Positions 8,822 through 17,302 of a stretch of 64,000 nucleotides of DNA are shown here, piece after piece. The notes under the pieces were generated by a model, which did no database searches, was not told the origin of the DNA, and was given only the letters and a program-made list of their open reading frames with translations. The stretch spans positions 25,476 to 89,475 of the forward strand of contig DIUT01000030.1 in the NCBI GenBank assembly GCA_002423105.1. Direction: 5' to 3'. The DNA is from Geobacter sp. UBA6151. GTDB taxonomy: Bacteria; Desulfobacterota; Desulfuromonadia; Geobacterales; Pseudopelobacteraceae. The position numbers were made by a program, and so were the translations under genes. Position 1 is the stretch's first letter. Each line of letters opens with the position of its first letter.

Positions 8822-11800
8822 TCAGGCAACGTGACGCCCGGAAGCGTCCTGCTCGTTTTCGTCTGACAGGCGGTTGCGCTGGAATGCCCGTTCCAGCGAC
8901 GGATCAATAACGCACTCATAGCCTTCAAGCCGTGCAACCAGTTTTCCGGTATGGCGGTCCAGGAATTCCACATCGGCGGTGGCACCATGCTCCCGCTCTG
9001 CGGTTACGCGGATGATGATCTGCGCTCCGTCACGGGGGAAGGTGTCATGGTACTGGCGGTAACGGCCGGCAAAGCAGGGTAGTGACGCTGCTCCGAAACG
9101 GTGAAAACTCCAGAGTATCATCAACTGGAAGGCGCAATCCATAACCAGCGGATCTGACAGCCAGGAACTGCGCAACGGTTGCCGTATCCAGCGAGAAGGT
9201 TGCGGCGCTGCGTTGACCAGCGCGGCAATGCCCTTGGGATAACAGCTTTCAACCTGCTGGATACCCTGCAGATCAGGGCCGTGGAACAACCGCTGCGGAT
9301 CGTAGAGCCTGCTGTTCAACGGGGCGTAAGGGGCAGCCGGTGGATCAGGTATGGAACGGATCCCCTCTGGCAACTGCTTGGCCAGCACAACCTCACCCCT
9401 GGCATGGAGCACGGGACGCTGGTCATGTCCGGCGGCTCCGGTCAGTTCCACCGAGACAATGTACAAAGAATCCCGCTTTTCCGCACGACCGGCCATGACC
9501 TGCAACCCCAGGGTCTGGTTTGGTTCCATGGTTACCCCTTTGCAGATGCGCAGGTCGTTGAAACCGTGGAAATGCAGCCCCGGATTGCCGTGCAGGGCGC
9601 CATGGGAGAGCCATTCCATGATCATGGCCATGGGCAGAACGGCATGGCCATCCATGACATGGGACTTGAGGAACGGGTAGTCCTCAACGGAAAGATTCAG
9701 GTTAAAAGCGCAGGAAAGCGGCTTGGCAGCAGCCGGTCCGGGAACGGCAAGCGGCTTGCCCGCTGCACCGGCCATGGCTACCACTTCAACCGGCTCTTCA
9801 GTGGAGGCGATCTCGCGGATCAGAAGTTCACCGCCGGCCTCAAGGGAAATCAGACCAATTCCCTCATCGGCAAAGACTTTTTTCAGGGCCGGTGTCACCA
9901 TGCCCCCATCCCAGGGGCCCCAGTTAAAGCTGACCACACGGCAGCCGGGACGGCGGCGCGATTCGGCCTGGGCCAGTTTGTTGAGTACTTCGTTGGCCAC
10001 GGCGTAGTCCACCTGGCCTTTGCGGCCAAAACGGCCGGTGGTGGAGCCGAACAGGGCGATGAAGCGCAGATGATCGTCACTGGTTGCATCCAGCAGTGTC
10101 CGTAAGCCCGATACCTTGGTGCCGTAGACCAGAGCAAACTGTTCGCTGGTCTTGTCCGTAATCAGGCGGTCAGCCAACACACCGGCGCCGTGGACAATGC
10201 CCCGGATCGGCCCGTATTCCTTGCGGATATCCTGCATCAGTGCGGAAATGGCCTCGCTGTCCCGTATGTCAACGGAACGGTAGATGGCCTGACCACCGGC
10301 AGCCCCGACCCGTGCCAGGGTGGAGCGCAGCTCCCGACCGGCAAGGATGGTGCGGTACTGCTCCTCAATCTCGCGGGGGTGCAGTTTTCCGGTGGCATGC
10401 TCCAGAATGCCCCGCTTGATCATGCTTTCATCGGTCAGCAATTCCAGCCAGGCCGGTTCCGGCATCAGCTCGGAACTCCGCCCCAGCAGTACCAGCAACG
10501 GTTTGAACGCCTCTGCCAACGCTACCACAGCGGCAGTGGTGACTCCCCGTCCGCCACCGGTTACCACCACCACGTCGCCGGGATTGATCGGTGCGGTTTC
10601 CGGCGCTTTCAGCGCAGGCAGATCAGCCAACTCAAGCATGAACCTGCCCTGGGGATTCAGGCCAACCTCAACCGGTCCGCTGCGGAACAGTTCAGCGGCA
10701 ACCGCCTTTGCTGCGGAGGTACGGTCTTCAAAACCGCCCAGGTCGATGGCTTTGCAGAAAACGTCCGACCATTCCCTTGATGCAGTCTTTGCCAGCCCTG
10801 CCAGCCCGCCGGAAAGCGGGTCAACCAGAATACTTGCTTCTCCGCAGCCGAAGTAGCCGTCAAGGCGGGAAATGGTGGTAAAGAGGGCGCCTTTTCCGGT
10901 GGCCGCAGACCTGCGCAGATTTGGCGCAGCACTCTTCAGCAGCAGGAAGGCATTCTCAAGGAAGCGGTCGTCGGAACCGGTTGAAGGAGCCACAATGACC
11001 AGTCCGGCAATATCAACCTTTGTTGTGGACTCTGCCGCTTCTTCAATATCCACCAGCCTGACGGTGCGGCCTGCGCTGCGTAACAGCGAACAGAGCTTTT
11101 CGGCAAAGGGGGAGGCATCGTTGGTCACCCAGATTTCGCCATCCAGTGATACGGCAACTGCTTCAGCTTCAACCGGCAATGGGCTGGGGGTGATGGCGCT
11201 ACGGTTGACGGTCTGTTGTGTTGTAGGCGCAGGTACTGCAGCGGGAGAGATATTTTCCGTTGTCTGTGAAGCTACAGGAGTGCTACATGCAACCGTGTCT
11301 GCCCCCAGATAGGCTGAGATATCGCCCAGGGTACGCAGGGCACCCAACTGTTCGGGGCCGATGACCGGTGAGCCGGGCAAGCGCTCCTGTAGTGCAGAAA
11401 GTATCTCCACCCGCTTGATGGAGTCTATCCCCAAGTCCGAATCCATGCCCATATCCAGTTCCAGCATTTCCACCGGATAGCCGGTCTTCTCGGCTACCAC
11501 GGACAGCAGGGTTGCGGTGACGTTACCGGCAACTGCTACCGGGGTACTGTTTGCAGCAGTTGCGCCTGCCCCCAGATAGGTGGCGATGTCGCCCAGGGTA
11601 CGCAGGGTGCCCAACTGTTCCGGGCCGATGACCGGTGAGCCGGGAAGCCGTTCCTGCAGGGCGGAGAGGATTTCCACTCGCTTGATGGAGTCTATCCCCA
11701 AGTCCGAATCCATGCCCATATCCAGTTCCAGCATTTCCACCGGATAGCCGGTCTTCTCGGCTACCACGGAGAGCAGGGTCTCGGTGACGTTACCGGCTGC

Positions 11801-14800
11801 TGCTGCCGGGACGCTACTGGCCGTGTCTGATCCTGCGGCGCCTGCCCCCAGATAGGCGGCGATGTCGCCCAGGGTACGCAGGGTGCCCAACTGTTCGGGG
11901 CCGATGACCGGCGAGCCGGGCAAGCGCTCCTGCAGGGCGGAGAGGATTTCCACCCGCTTGATGGAATCGATACCCAGGTCCGAATCCATCCCCATATCCA
12001 GCTCCAGCATCTCCACCGGATAGCCGGTCTTCTCGGCTACCACGGACAGCAGGGTCTCGGTGACGGCAGTGTTATTCCCCCTCCCTTGACGGGAGGGGGT
12101 AAGGGGGAGGGTGATGTTTCCAGCTGAGACCATGTTTCCGGCATCCCCCCCACCCTGACCCTCCCCCGCCAGGGGGGAGGGAACGGTGAGATAGGCGGCG
12201 GTTGTCGTGGCCGGTGTCGGCAGCGACAGGGGCATGCATGTTGGCAGCCCGCCCTGCAACACCTGCTGCTGTTGCACCAGCAGGGTCTGGATGGTGCGGG
12301 TTGCGGTCTCCTGACCTTCCAGGAACCGGCGATGCAACTGGGCGGTCTCCTCCTGCATCTTTTGCAGTACCGACATCCCTTCACGGGTGACCCGCAGCGA
12401 TTCAGCCAGTGCATCACGGGAAACGGCAGGGTCCAGGGTCCGGGGTCCAGGGTCCAGGTTAGAGTCAAAAGCCCTTACTGGTCCCTGGCCCCTGGCCCCT
12501 GGACCCTGAATTACCGGTGGTCGCTTGGGCCGCGGCTTCATATAGTTGGCGCCGCAGATCGGTATGGTCATGGCCGGTTTTTTAGCATTGGCTGCTGGTG
12601 GCTGATACTCCTCATCCCAGCGTGTCAATTGCAGATCATAGCCCAGTGCAGCCAGGCGGGACAGCAGACGGGCCAGATCAACAATACCGGAACGCTTGCC
12701 GTTGGAAGAATCAAGGGCCATGGCAGTATGTTCCCGTTCCCCCAGAATGGCCGAGACCAGCCCGGTGAGGCGGGCTCCGGGGCCGACCTCCACAAAGGTG
12801 CGCACCCCTTCGGTGTACATCGCTTCTATCTGGGCAACAAACTCCACCGGACGGGCCAGTTGATTGCCCAGCAGCTCCCTTGCTGTCTGGGGATCAGCCG
12901 GGTAGCGAGAGGCTGTGCTATTTGCATAGACCGGTATGGTTCCGGCGTGCAGCTCGATCCCCTCCAGTGCGGTCAGGAACGGCTTGGCAGCCTCGGCCAC
13001 CAGTGCGCTGTGGAAAGCGGCGGCAACCGGCAACTGCTTGGCGGTCAGCCCCCGTGCAGCACAGGCGGCTATTGCCCGTGCGATCTCGGTGCTGCTGCCG
13101 GACAGCACTGACTGTGTCGGCGCATTGCGGTTGGCGATTACCAGATCCAGCTGTTCATCGGCAAGCAGCTTTTCAACATCAGCCAGTGGCGCAGAGACCG
13201 CCAGCATGCTGCCGGGGTCATTGTTGCTGCCTGCGGCCATCAGGCGGCCACGCAGGCGGGAAAGCAGATGCAGGGAGTTTTCATCAATGCGGCCAGCTGC
13301 GCACAGTGCGGCCAATTCACCATAGCTGTGACCGGCAACGGCATCAGCGGTAATGCCGAAGCCTGCCAGTGTCTTTAAGGCCCCCAGACTGACCGCGCCG
13401 ATGGCCGGTTGGGCAACCTGGGTGGAACGTAATGCAGCCTCCTGACGATCCTTTGTTTCATCATCAAAGGGACTGGCCGGGTAGATCAGGTCAGATAACA
13501 AAGCACCTTCCGCCGGGATGAAATCCTTGTCGGCATGGGCAAGGGTTTCCAGCATTTGGGGGAATCGGCAGGCGATATCCCGCAGCATGCCGGTGTACTG
13601 GGCGCCCTGGCCGGGAAACAATAGGCCCAGTTTGCCCGGCTTGCTGTTGCAGGAGAAGCTGACGCCGTCCGGCGTAACCCATGAACTCTGTGCATTCTTA
13701 CGGAGCATGGCGCGGGCACTGTCCACTACGGCAGAAAGCTTGGTCCTGTTGCGCTCCACCACCAATGTCAGGCGGCAGGGGGCGTTGCTGTCAAAGGATT
13801 TCCGTGCAGCATGAGCCGCAGCGCGCAGGTTGTCCCAGCTTCCGTCCACTGGCAGTGCAGACAATGAAGCTTCCAGGGCTGTAGCGTCTGCGCCGGAGAG
13901 CGCGATGATCTGGACATCGCCGTCCCAGAGGGCAGATTGCGGCGCTGCCGATTGATACTCTTCCAGTACCAGGTGGAAGTTTGAACCGCCAAAACCGAAG
14001 GCGCTGACAGCGGCGCGGCGCGGTGAACTGCCCCGTTGCAGCCAGGGACGTTTGCTGGTGCTCATGTAAAAGGGGGTAGCGCCGTTCGCCACCTCATCCA
14101 GCGGTTTGCGGACCTTGATGGTGGGGGGCAGTACCTTGCGATGCAGGGCCAGGGTAGCCTTGATCAGTCCGGCTGCTCCGGCTGCCGCCTTGGTATGGCC
14201 GATCTGGGACTTGACCGAACCCAGAGCGCACCAGGGACTGATGGCGTCACCAAACACTTCACGCAGGGCCGTGGCCTCCACCACATCTCCGGCCTTGGTG
14301 CCGGTGCCGTGGGCTTCCAGCAGGCCGATATCATTGGGGGTAACACCGGCCAGCTGGTAGGCATCCAGCAAGGCTTTTTTCTGACCAGCGCTGCTTGGGG
14401 CATAGATGGCATCCCCTTTGCCGTCGCTGGAGGTGCCGATCCCCTTGATCACGGCGTAGATACGGTCGTTGTCACGCTCTGCATCGGCCAGCCGCTTCAG
14501 CACCACGATCCCCAGGCCTTCGCCCAGGATGGTGCCATCGGCTGAACTGTCGAACGGTTTGGCATTGCCGGTGGGGGAGAGGGCAGGGGTCTTGCTGAAG
14601 CAGGTGTACATGAAGATGTCATTAAAGGTGTCAACACCGCCGGTGATGACCATGTCCGATTTACCGGTGGCCAGTTCCATGGCTGCAAGATGCACAGCAG
14701 AGAGCGAGCTGGCGCAGGCGGCATCCACCACGCAGTTGGTACCGCCAAGATCAAACTGTTTGCTGATCCGTCCGGCCACCACATTGCCCAGCAGGCCGGG

Positions 14801-15361
14801 GAAGGAGTTCTCCTGCCAGGGGACGTAGGAGTCGGCAATACGCTGCACCACATCTTCGGCAACCGTATCGTCAACCCCGGATTCCTTCAGCGCCTTGCGC
14901 CAGATAGGGTGTCCCAGGCGGGCGCCCAGGGGAATGACCAACTCCAGGGTGCCGGTTACGCCGAGGATGACGCTGACTCGGCTTCGATCATACTCCCGTT
15001 CCGGCCCGTATCCGGCATCCTTCAGCGCCTGTCCGGCAGCCACCAGCCCCAGCAGTTGGGAGGTGTCGATGGCCTCCAGCGCGTTGGGAGGGATATTGAA
15101 CTCCATGGGATTGAAGTCAATGGTTGAAAGGAAACCGCCCCGGTTGCCGTAGGTGCGGTCCGGGCTCTTCTGGTCCTGATCGTAATAATCGGCGGTATTC
15201 CAGTGGGTTTCAGGAATGTCGGTTATGGCGTCAACACCGTTTTCAATGGCGGACCAGAAGGCGGTGCGGTTGTCTGACTGCGGAAAGAGACAGCCGATGC
15301 CGATGATTGCCAGAGGGGCGGAAGTGCTGGTGGAAGCTGGTTTTTGATCGTGGGTGTTCAC
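8822..15361 (-). CDS. pfaA: PfaA-like polyunsaturated fatty acid synthase (KS-AT-ACPx3-KR-DH)
   Basis: 2179 residues starting at a GTG (15361-15359) that overlaps the pfaD stop as GTGA. Domains: ketosynthase (about 15-440; DAACASS with Cys near 217; HGTGT; SQIGH), malonyl/acyltransferase (FPGQGAQYTG near 582; GHSYGE near 676), three tandem acyl-carrier domains (about 1099-1353, each with LGIDSIKRVEIL where Ser carries phosphopantetheine), ketoreductase (TGGGRGV near 1594) and a C-terminal hot-dog dehydratase-like domain (LKSHVMDGHAVLPMA near 1900). This is the standard PfaA order. The number of ACPs (three) is low compared with five or six in many marine PfaA. The AT-ACP linker carries two repeat clusters (12076 and 12428). 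A phosphopantetheinyl transferase (PfaE) needed to activate it is not in the window. Confidence 0.95.
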   Translation of the reverse strand: MNTHDQKPASTSTSAPLAIIGIGCLFPQSDNRTAFWSAIENGVDAITDIPETHWNTADYYDQDQKSPDRTYGNRGGFLSTIDFNPMEFNIPPNALEAIDTSQLLGLVAAGQALKDAGYGPEREYDRSRVSVILGVTGTLELVIPLGARLGHPIWRKALKESGVDDTVAEDVVQRIADSYVPWQENSFPGLLGNVVAGRISKQFDLGGTNCVVDAACASSLSAVHLAAMELATGKSDMVITGGVDTFNDIFMYTCFSKTPALSPTGNAKPFDSSADGTILGEGLGIVVLKRLADAERDNDRIYAVIKGIGTSSDGKGDAIYAPSSAGQKKALLDAYQLAGVTPNDIGLLEAHGTGTKAGDVVEATALREVFGDAISPWCALGSVKSQIGHTKAAAGAAGLIKATLALHRKVLPPTIKVRKPLDEVANGATPFYMSTSKRPWLQRGSSPRRAAVSAFGFGGSNFHLVLEEYQSAAPQSALWDGDVQIIALSGADATALEASLSALPVDGSWDNLRAAAHAARKSFDSNAPCRLTLVVERNRTKLSAVVDSARAMLRKNAQSSWVTPDGVSFSCNSKPGKLGLLFPGQGAQYTGMLRDIACRFPQMLETLAHADKDFIPAEGALLSDLIYPASPFDDETKDRQEAALRSTQVAQPAIGAVSLGALKTLAGFGITADAVAGHSYGELAALCAAGRIDENSLHLLSRLRGRLMAAGSNNDPGSMLAVSAPLADVEKLLADEQLDLVIANRNAPTQSVLSGSSTEIARAIAACAARGLTAKQLPVAAAFHSALVAEAAKPFLTALEGIELHAGTIPVYANSTASRYPADPQTARELLGNQLARPVEFVAQIEAMYTEGVRTFVEVGPGARLTGLVSAILGEREHTAMALDSSNGKRSGIVDLARLLSRLAALGYDLQLTRWDEEYQPPAANAKKPAMTIPICGANYMKPRPKRPPVIQGPGARGQGPVRAFDSNLDPGPRTLDPAVSRDALAESLRVTREGMSVLQKMQEETAQLHRRFLEGQETATRTIQTLLVQQQQVLQGGLPTCMPLSLPTPATTTAAYLTVPSPLAGEGQGGGDAGNMVSAGNITLPLTPSRQGRGNNTAVTETLLSVVAEKTGYPVEMLELDMGMDSDLGIDSIKRVEILSALQERLPGSPVIGPEQLGTLRTLGDIAAYLGAGAAGSDTASSVPAAAAGNVTETLLSVVAEKTGYPVEMLELDMGMDSDLGIDSIKRVEILSALQERLPGSPVIGPEQLGTLRTLGDIATYLGAGATAANSTPVAVAGNVTATLLSVVAEKTGYPVEMLELDMGMDSDLGIDSIKRVEILSALQERLPGSPVIGPEQLGALRTLGDISAYLGADTVACSTPVASQTTENISPAAVPAPTTQQTVNRSAITPSPLPVEAEAVAVSLDGEIWVTNDASPFAEKLCSLLRSAGRTVRLVDIEEAAESTTKVDIAGLVIVAPSTGSDDRFLENAFLLLKSAAPNLRRSAATGKGALFTTISRLDGYFGCGEASILVDPLSGGLAGLAKTASREWSDVFCKAIDLGGFEDRTSAAKAVAAELFRSGPVEVGLNPQGRFMLELADLPALKAPETAPINPGDVVVVTGGGRGVTTAAVVALAEAFKPLLVLLGRSSELMPEPAWLELLTDESMIKRGILEHATGKLHPREIEEQYRTILAGRELRSTLARVGAAGGQAIYRSVDIRDSEAISALMQDIRKEYGPIRGIVHGAGVLADRLITDKTSEQFALVYGTKVSGLRTLLDATSDDHLRFIALFGSTTGRFGRKGQVDYAVANEVLNKLAQAESRRRPGCRVVSFNWGPWDGGMVTPALKKVFADEGIGLISLEAGGELLIREIASTEEPVEVVAMAGAAGKPLAVPGPAAAKPLSCAFNLNLSVEDYPFLKSHVMDGHAVLPMAMIMEWLSHGALHGNPGLHFHGFNDLRICKGVTMEPNQTLGLQVMAGRAEKRDSLYIVSVELTGAAGHDQRPVLHARGEVVLAKQLPEGIRSIPDPPAAPYAPLNSRLYDPQRLFHGPDLQGIQQVESCYPKGIAALVNAAPQPSRWIRQPLRSSWLSDPLVMDCAFQLMILWSFHRFGAASLPCFAGRYRQYHDTFPRDGAQIIIRVTAEREHGATADVEFLDRHTGKLVARLEGYECVIDPSLERAFQRNRLSDENEQDASGRHVA
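11301..12066. repeat. Three near-identical acyl-carrier-domain repeats, period about 270 bp
   Basis: Direct repeats starting at 11301, 11568 and 11844, each about 225 bases and nearly identical at DNA level, separated by short variable Ala/Val/Pro spacers. They encode the three ACP domains of PfaA. The DNA identity goes beyond what protein conservation requires and suggests recent duplication or gene conversion. Confidence 0.95.
12076..12182. repeat. REP-like palindrome pair in PfaA AT-ACP linker
   Basis: CCCCCTCCC...GGGAGGGGG and CCCTCCCCC...GGGGGGAGGG units separated by about 50 bases, just before the first ACP. Translated as VPSPLAGEGQGGG and LPLTPSRQGRG. Same family and same two-unit arrangement as the copies at 4194 and 2883 in the next gene. 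Confidence 0.85.
12428..12508. repeat. GGGTCC/GGACCC tandem and inverted repeat in PfaA linker
   Basis: Four GGGTCCAG/CGG-type hexamer-plus units, about 30 unique bases, then CCTGGCCCCTGG and GGACCCTG in inverse orientation. It could form a long hairpin. Translated as PGARGQGP and PGPRTLDPA in the linker after the acyltransferase. It is distinct in sequence from the CCCTCCC family. Confidence 0.75.
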
Positions 15362-17019
15362 CTGAGATACTCCTTGATCTGTGCAAGTTCAAGCGGCTCC
15401 ATGCGCAGGGTGTCGGCCGGAAGCTCTACCCCCTGGCAGCGGAGAAAATTGGCGCGGATAACAACAGCAGTTCCAAACAGGATATTGTGGGCAACGGTGA
15501 CGACGTCGCGTCTGGCCGGGGCTGCCAGGAATGAACCGGCGGTCCACTCGTTAAAGGCTCCCATGGCAGGACCGCACCAGACCTGATAATCGATCTTGCG
15601 TGATGATTCTCCATCCTTGGCCCAGTGGGCGGCTTGCCCAAGATACCAGCGGAACACCAGTGCCATGCGGTGTTTGGGTTCCCGCTCGGCCCGTTCCACC
15701 TGGCGGGGGTCCCGCTTGAGGAAAAAGCTGCGAGTCTGTTGCCAGACCGCCTCCAGTGGCGTCAGAAACAGGGTCTTTTCCAGCTTCTCACGTTCAGCAG
15801 CCGGGATATCATCAAGGCTTGCGTGTGCACGGTATAGCTCATACAGCTTTGCGGCCCGCATCGGAAACATGGTGCCCCGCTTCAGGACCTGCACCGTTAC
15901 CCCCATCTCGAACATGTCGGCGGCAGGGGCCATGGTCACGTCGGCCTGACGAGTCTCGGCCAGCATGGCGCGCACCTCGTCGGAGGCGCCGGATTCAACG
16001 CAAGCCTGATGGGCTGAACCTACCATGATCCAGGCAGCGCCCATGGTGAAGGCAGCGGCAGCAGAGGCAGGGGTGGATATACCGCCCCCAAGCCCTACCC
16101 GCAGCGGCATGATGTAGCCATGTTCCTGTCGGGAGCGTTGGGCCAGCGACAGCAGGGTTGGAAAGAGGGTGGTGGCTGGCCGGTTATCGGTGTGGCCGCC
16201 GGAATCGGCTTCTGCGGTAATATCCTGGGCCATGGGGATATGGGCGGCCAGTTCCGCCTGTTCCGGGGTGATATCCCCCCGGGACAGCAACTCTTTCAGC
16301 AGCGCAGGGGGGGGAGGGGCGAAAAATCGAGCAGCCAGCTCTTCCCGCGAGACCTTGGCAATAATCCGGTTGGGGGTGACAATGGAGCCGTCCTGGCCCC
16401 GGTGGATGCCATGTACCCGGTAACGCACCAGCGGCAGGGTCAGCTTCAGGAAAGCGGAAGCCTCAACCAGGCGAACCCCTTTTTTGATGTACAGTTCAGC
16501 CAGGGCTGCCTCCAGATCCGGCTCATGGGGCGAATGGATCAGGTTGCAACCAAAAGGGAGGCCGCTTGCAACTAAGCGATCAACCGCAGCTTCAACTACG
16601 GCAAGGGGCAAGCCTGCCGCGCCGAAGAACCCCAGCATCCCGGCTTTGCCCAGGGCTTCTGCCATGGTGACGGAGCTGATCCCCTTGGCCATTGAACCGC
16701 CCAGGTAGGGATAGCGTATCCCCAGATCGCAGCAGAATGAAGAGTCGCCCAGGTTTTCAGGCAGGCAGGCAGGGGCGTGGGCGATCAGCGGCAGGGTGCC
16801 TGCCGGGGCGGTGTCCTTGCCCAGCACTGCGGTGCCGCCTGAGGCTGCAACTGCAGTATTGTTCTGTCTGACCAGAAACAGCGGCTTGTGCAGCAGGCGA
16901 ATCTGCTCGCTCAGCGCTGCTGTTTGAACGGGTTGTTCTGATTGATACCAGCCGGGCAACGGTTGACCGGCGCTGACCGGTTTGCCGGATGGGCAGATGG
17001 ATAAAGGGGATGAAGGCAA
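15358..17019 (-). CDS. pfaD: PfaD-like trans-acting enoyl reductase (nitropropane-dioxygenase fold)
   Basis: 553 residues. In PUFA synthases PfaD is the FMN-dependent enoyl reductase acting in trans. The sequence shows the family body (GNLGDSSFCCDLGIRYPYLGGSMAKGISS, GLGGGISTPASAAAAF nucleotide-binding stretch, GAAWIMVGSAHQA) and the usual length of about 540. The likely start is TTG at 17019, eight bases after an AGGAG; the ATG six to eight bases upstream is out of frame. It is the first gene of the pfa-ole operon and overlaps pfaA by 3 bases. N-terminal residues before the conserved PSGKP stretch are few, so the start is reasonably bounded. Confidence 0.93.
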   Translation of the reverse strand: MPSSPLSICPSGKPVSAGQPLPGWYQSEQPVQTAALSEQIRLLHKPLFLVRQNNTAVAASGGTAVLGKDTAPAGTLPLIAHAPACLPENLGDSSFCCDLGIRYPYLGGSMAKGISSVTMAEALGKAGMLGFFGAAGLPLAVVEAAVDRLVASGLPFGCNLIHSPHEPDLEAALAELYIKKGVRLVEASAFLKLTLPLVRYRVHGIHRGQDGSIVTPNRIIAKVSREELAARFFAPPPPALLKELLSRGDITPEQAELAAHIPMAQDITAEADSGGHTDNRPATTLFPTLLSLAQRSRQEHGYIMPLRVGLGGGISTPASAAAAFTMGAAWIMVGSAHQACVESGASDEVRAMLAETRQADVTMAPAADMFEMGVTVQVLKRGTMFPMRAAKLYELYRAHASLDDIPAAEREKLEKTLFLTPLEAVWQQTRSFFLKRDPRQVERAEREPKHRMALVFRWYLGQAAHWAKDGESSRKIDYQVWCGPAMGAFNEWTAGSFLAAPARRDVVTVAHNILFGTAVVIRANFLRCQGVELPADTLRMEPLELAQIKEYLR

Positions 17020-17056
17020 CGGCGCATCTCCTGTTCAGGGGATACCTGCAGCAAGT

Positions 17057-17073
17057 GATTGCCAGTGGCAATC
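17057..17073. promoter_or_regulatory. Perfect palindrome, candidate operator for the pfa-ole operon
   Basis: GATTGCCAGTGGCAATC: 8-base perfect arms around one central base, lying between the likely pfaD promoter (17109-17137) and the pfaD start. It is itself flanked by CCTGCA (17045) and TGCAGG (17086). The position fits a repressor site or a leader hairpin; the binding protein is unknown. Confidence 0.5.
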
Positions 17074-17108
17074 GCTCGTACCTGATGCAGGCTAAAATTA
17101 AATACCAC

Positions 17109-17137
17109 AATCTATCTTAAAATAAGCGTGAACACAA
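17109..17137 (-). promoter_or_regulatory. Candidate sigma-70 promoter for pfaD
   Basis: Minus strand TTGTGT, 17 bases, TAGATT, in an A/T-rich patch about 90 bases before the pfaD start. The match to consensus is moderate, and it is the best I see in the pfaD-cimA divergent region. Confidence 0.35.
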
Positions 17138-17220
17138 GATAAACGGGTGCTTTTCGGTATTTTATCTATGGTTTGAGGCAAGCAGTGCCCTGTTATCCAT
17201 GGCAGGATGCATAAAGAGGC

Positions 17221-17247
17221 TTGACACCGGCATGGTGATGCTATAGT
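17221..17247 (+). promoter_or_regulatory. Candidate promoter for cimA with extended -10
   Basis: TTGACA, 15 bases, TATAGT, with TGC directly before the -10 (extended -10), 56 bases upstream of the cimA start. The spacer is short, which the extended -10 may offset. The msrA candidate promoter at 63656 has the same layout. Confidence 0.5.
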
Positions 17248-17302
17248 GGGGTTATTCCGGTACGATGCAACGGATTCCATTGAAATGAGGAGGCAGCGTG
17301 TT

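Noticed and set aside
8821..8988. Upstream extension of the PfaB/C-like protein to 8988
   Set aside because: It overlaps the conserved end of pfaA in another frame, and the KS domain begins right after the ATG at 8820.
11301..12066. Direct repeats considered as a CRISPR-like array
   Set aside because: The units are about 225 bases, translate to ACP domains and lack spacers of CRISPR type.
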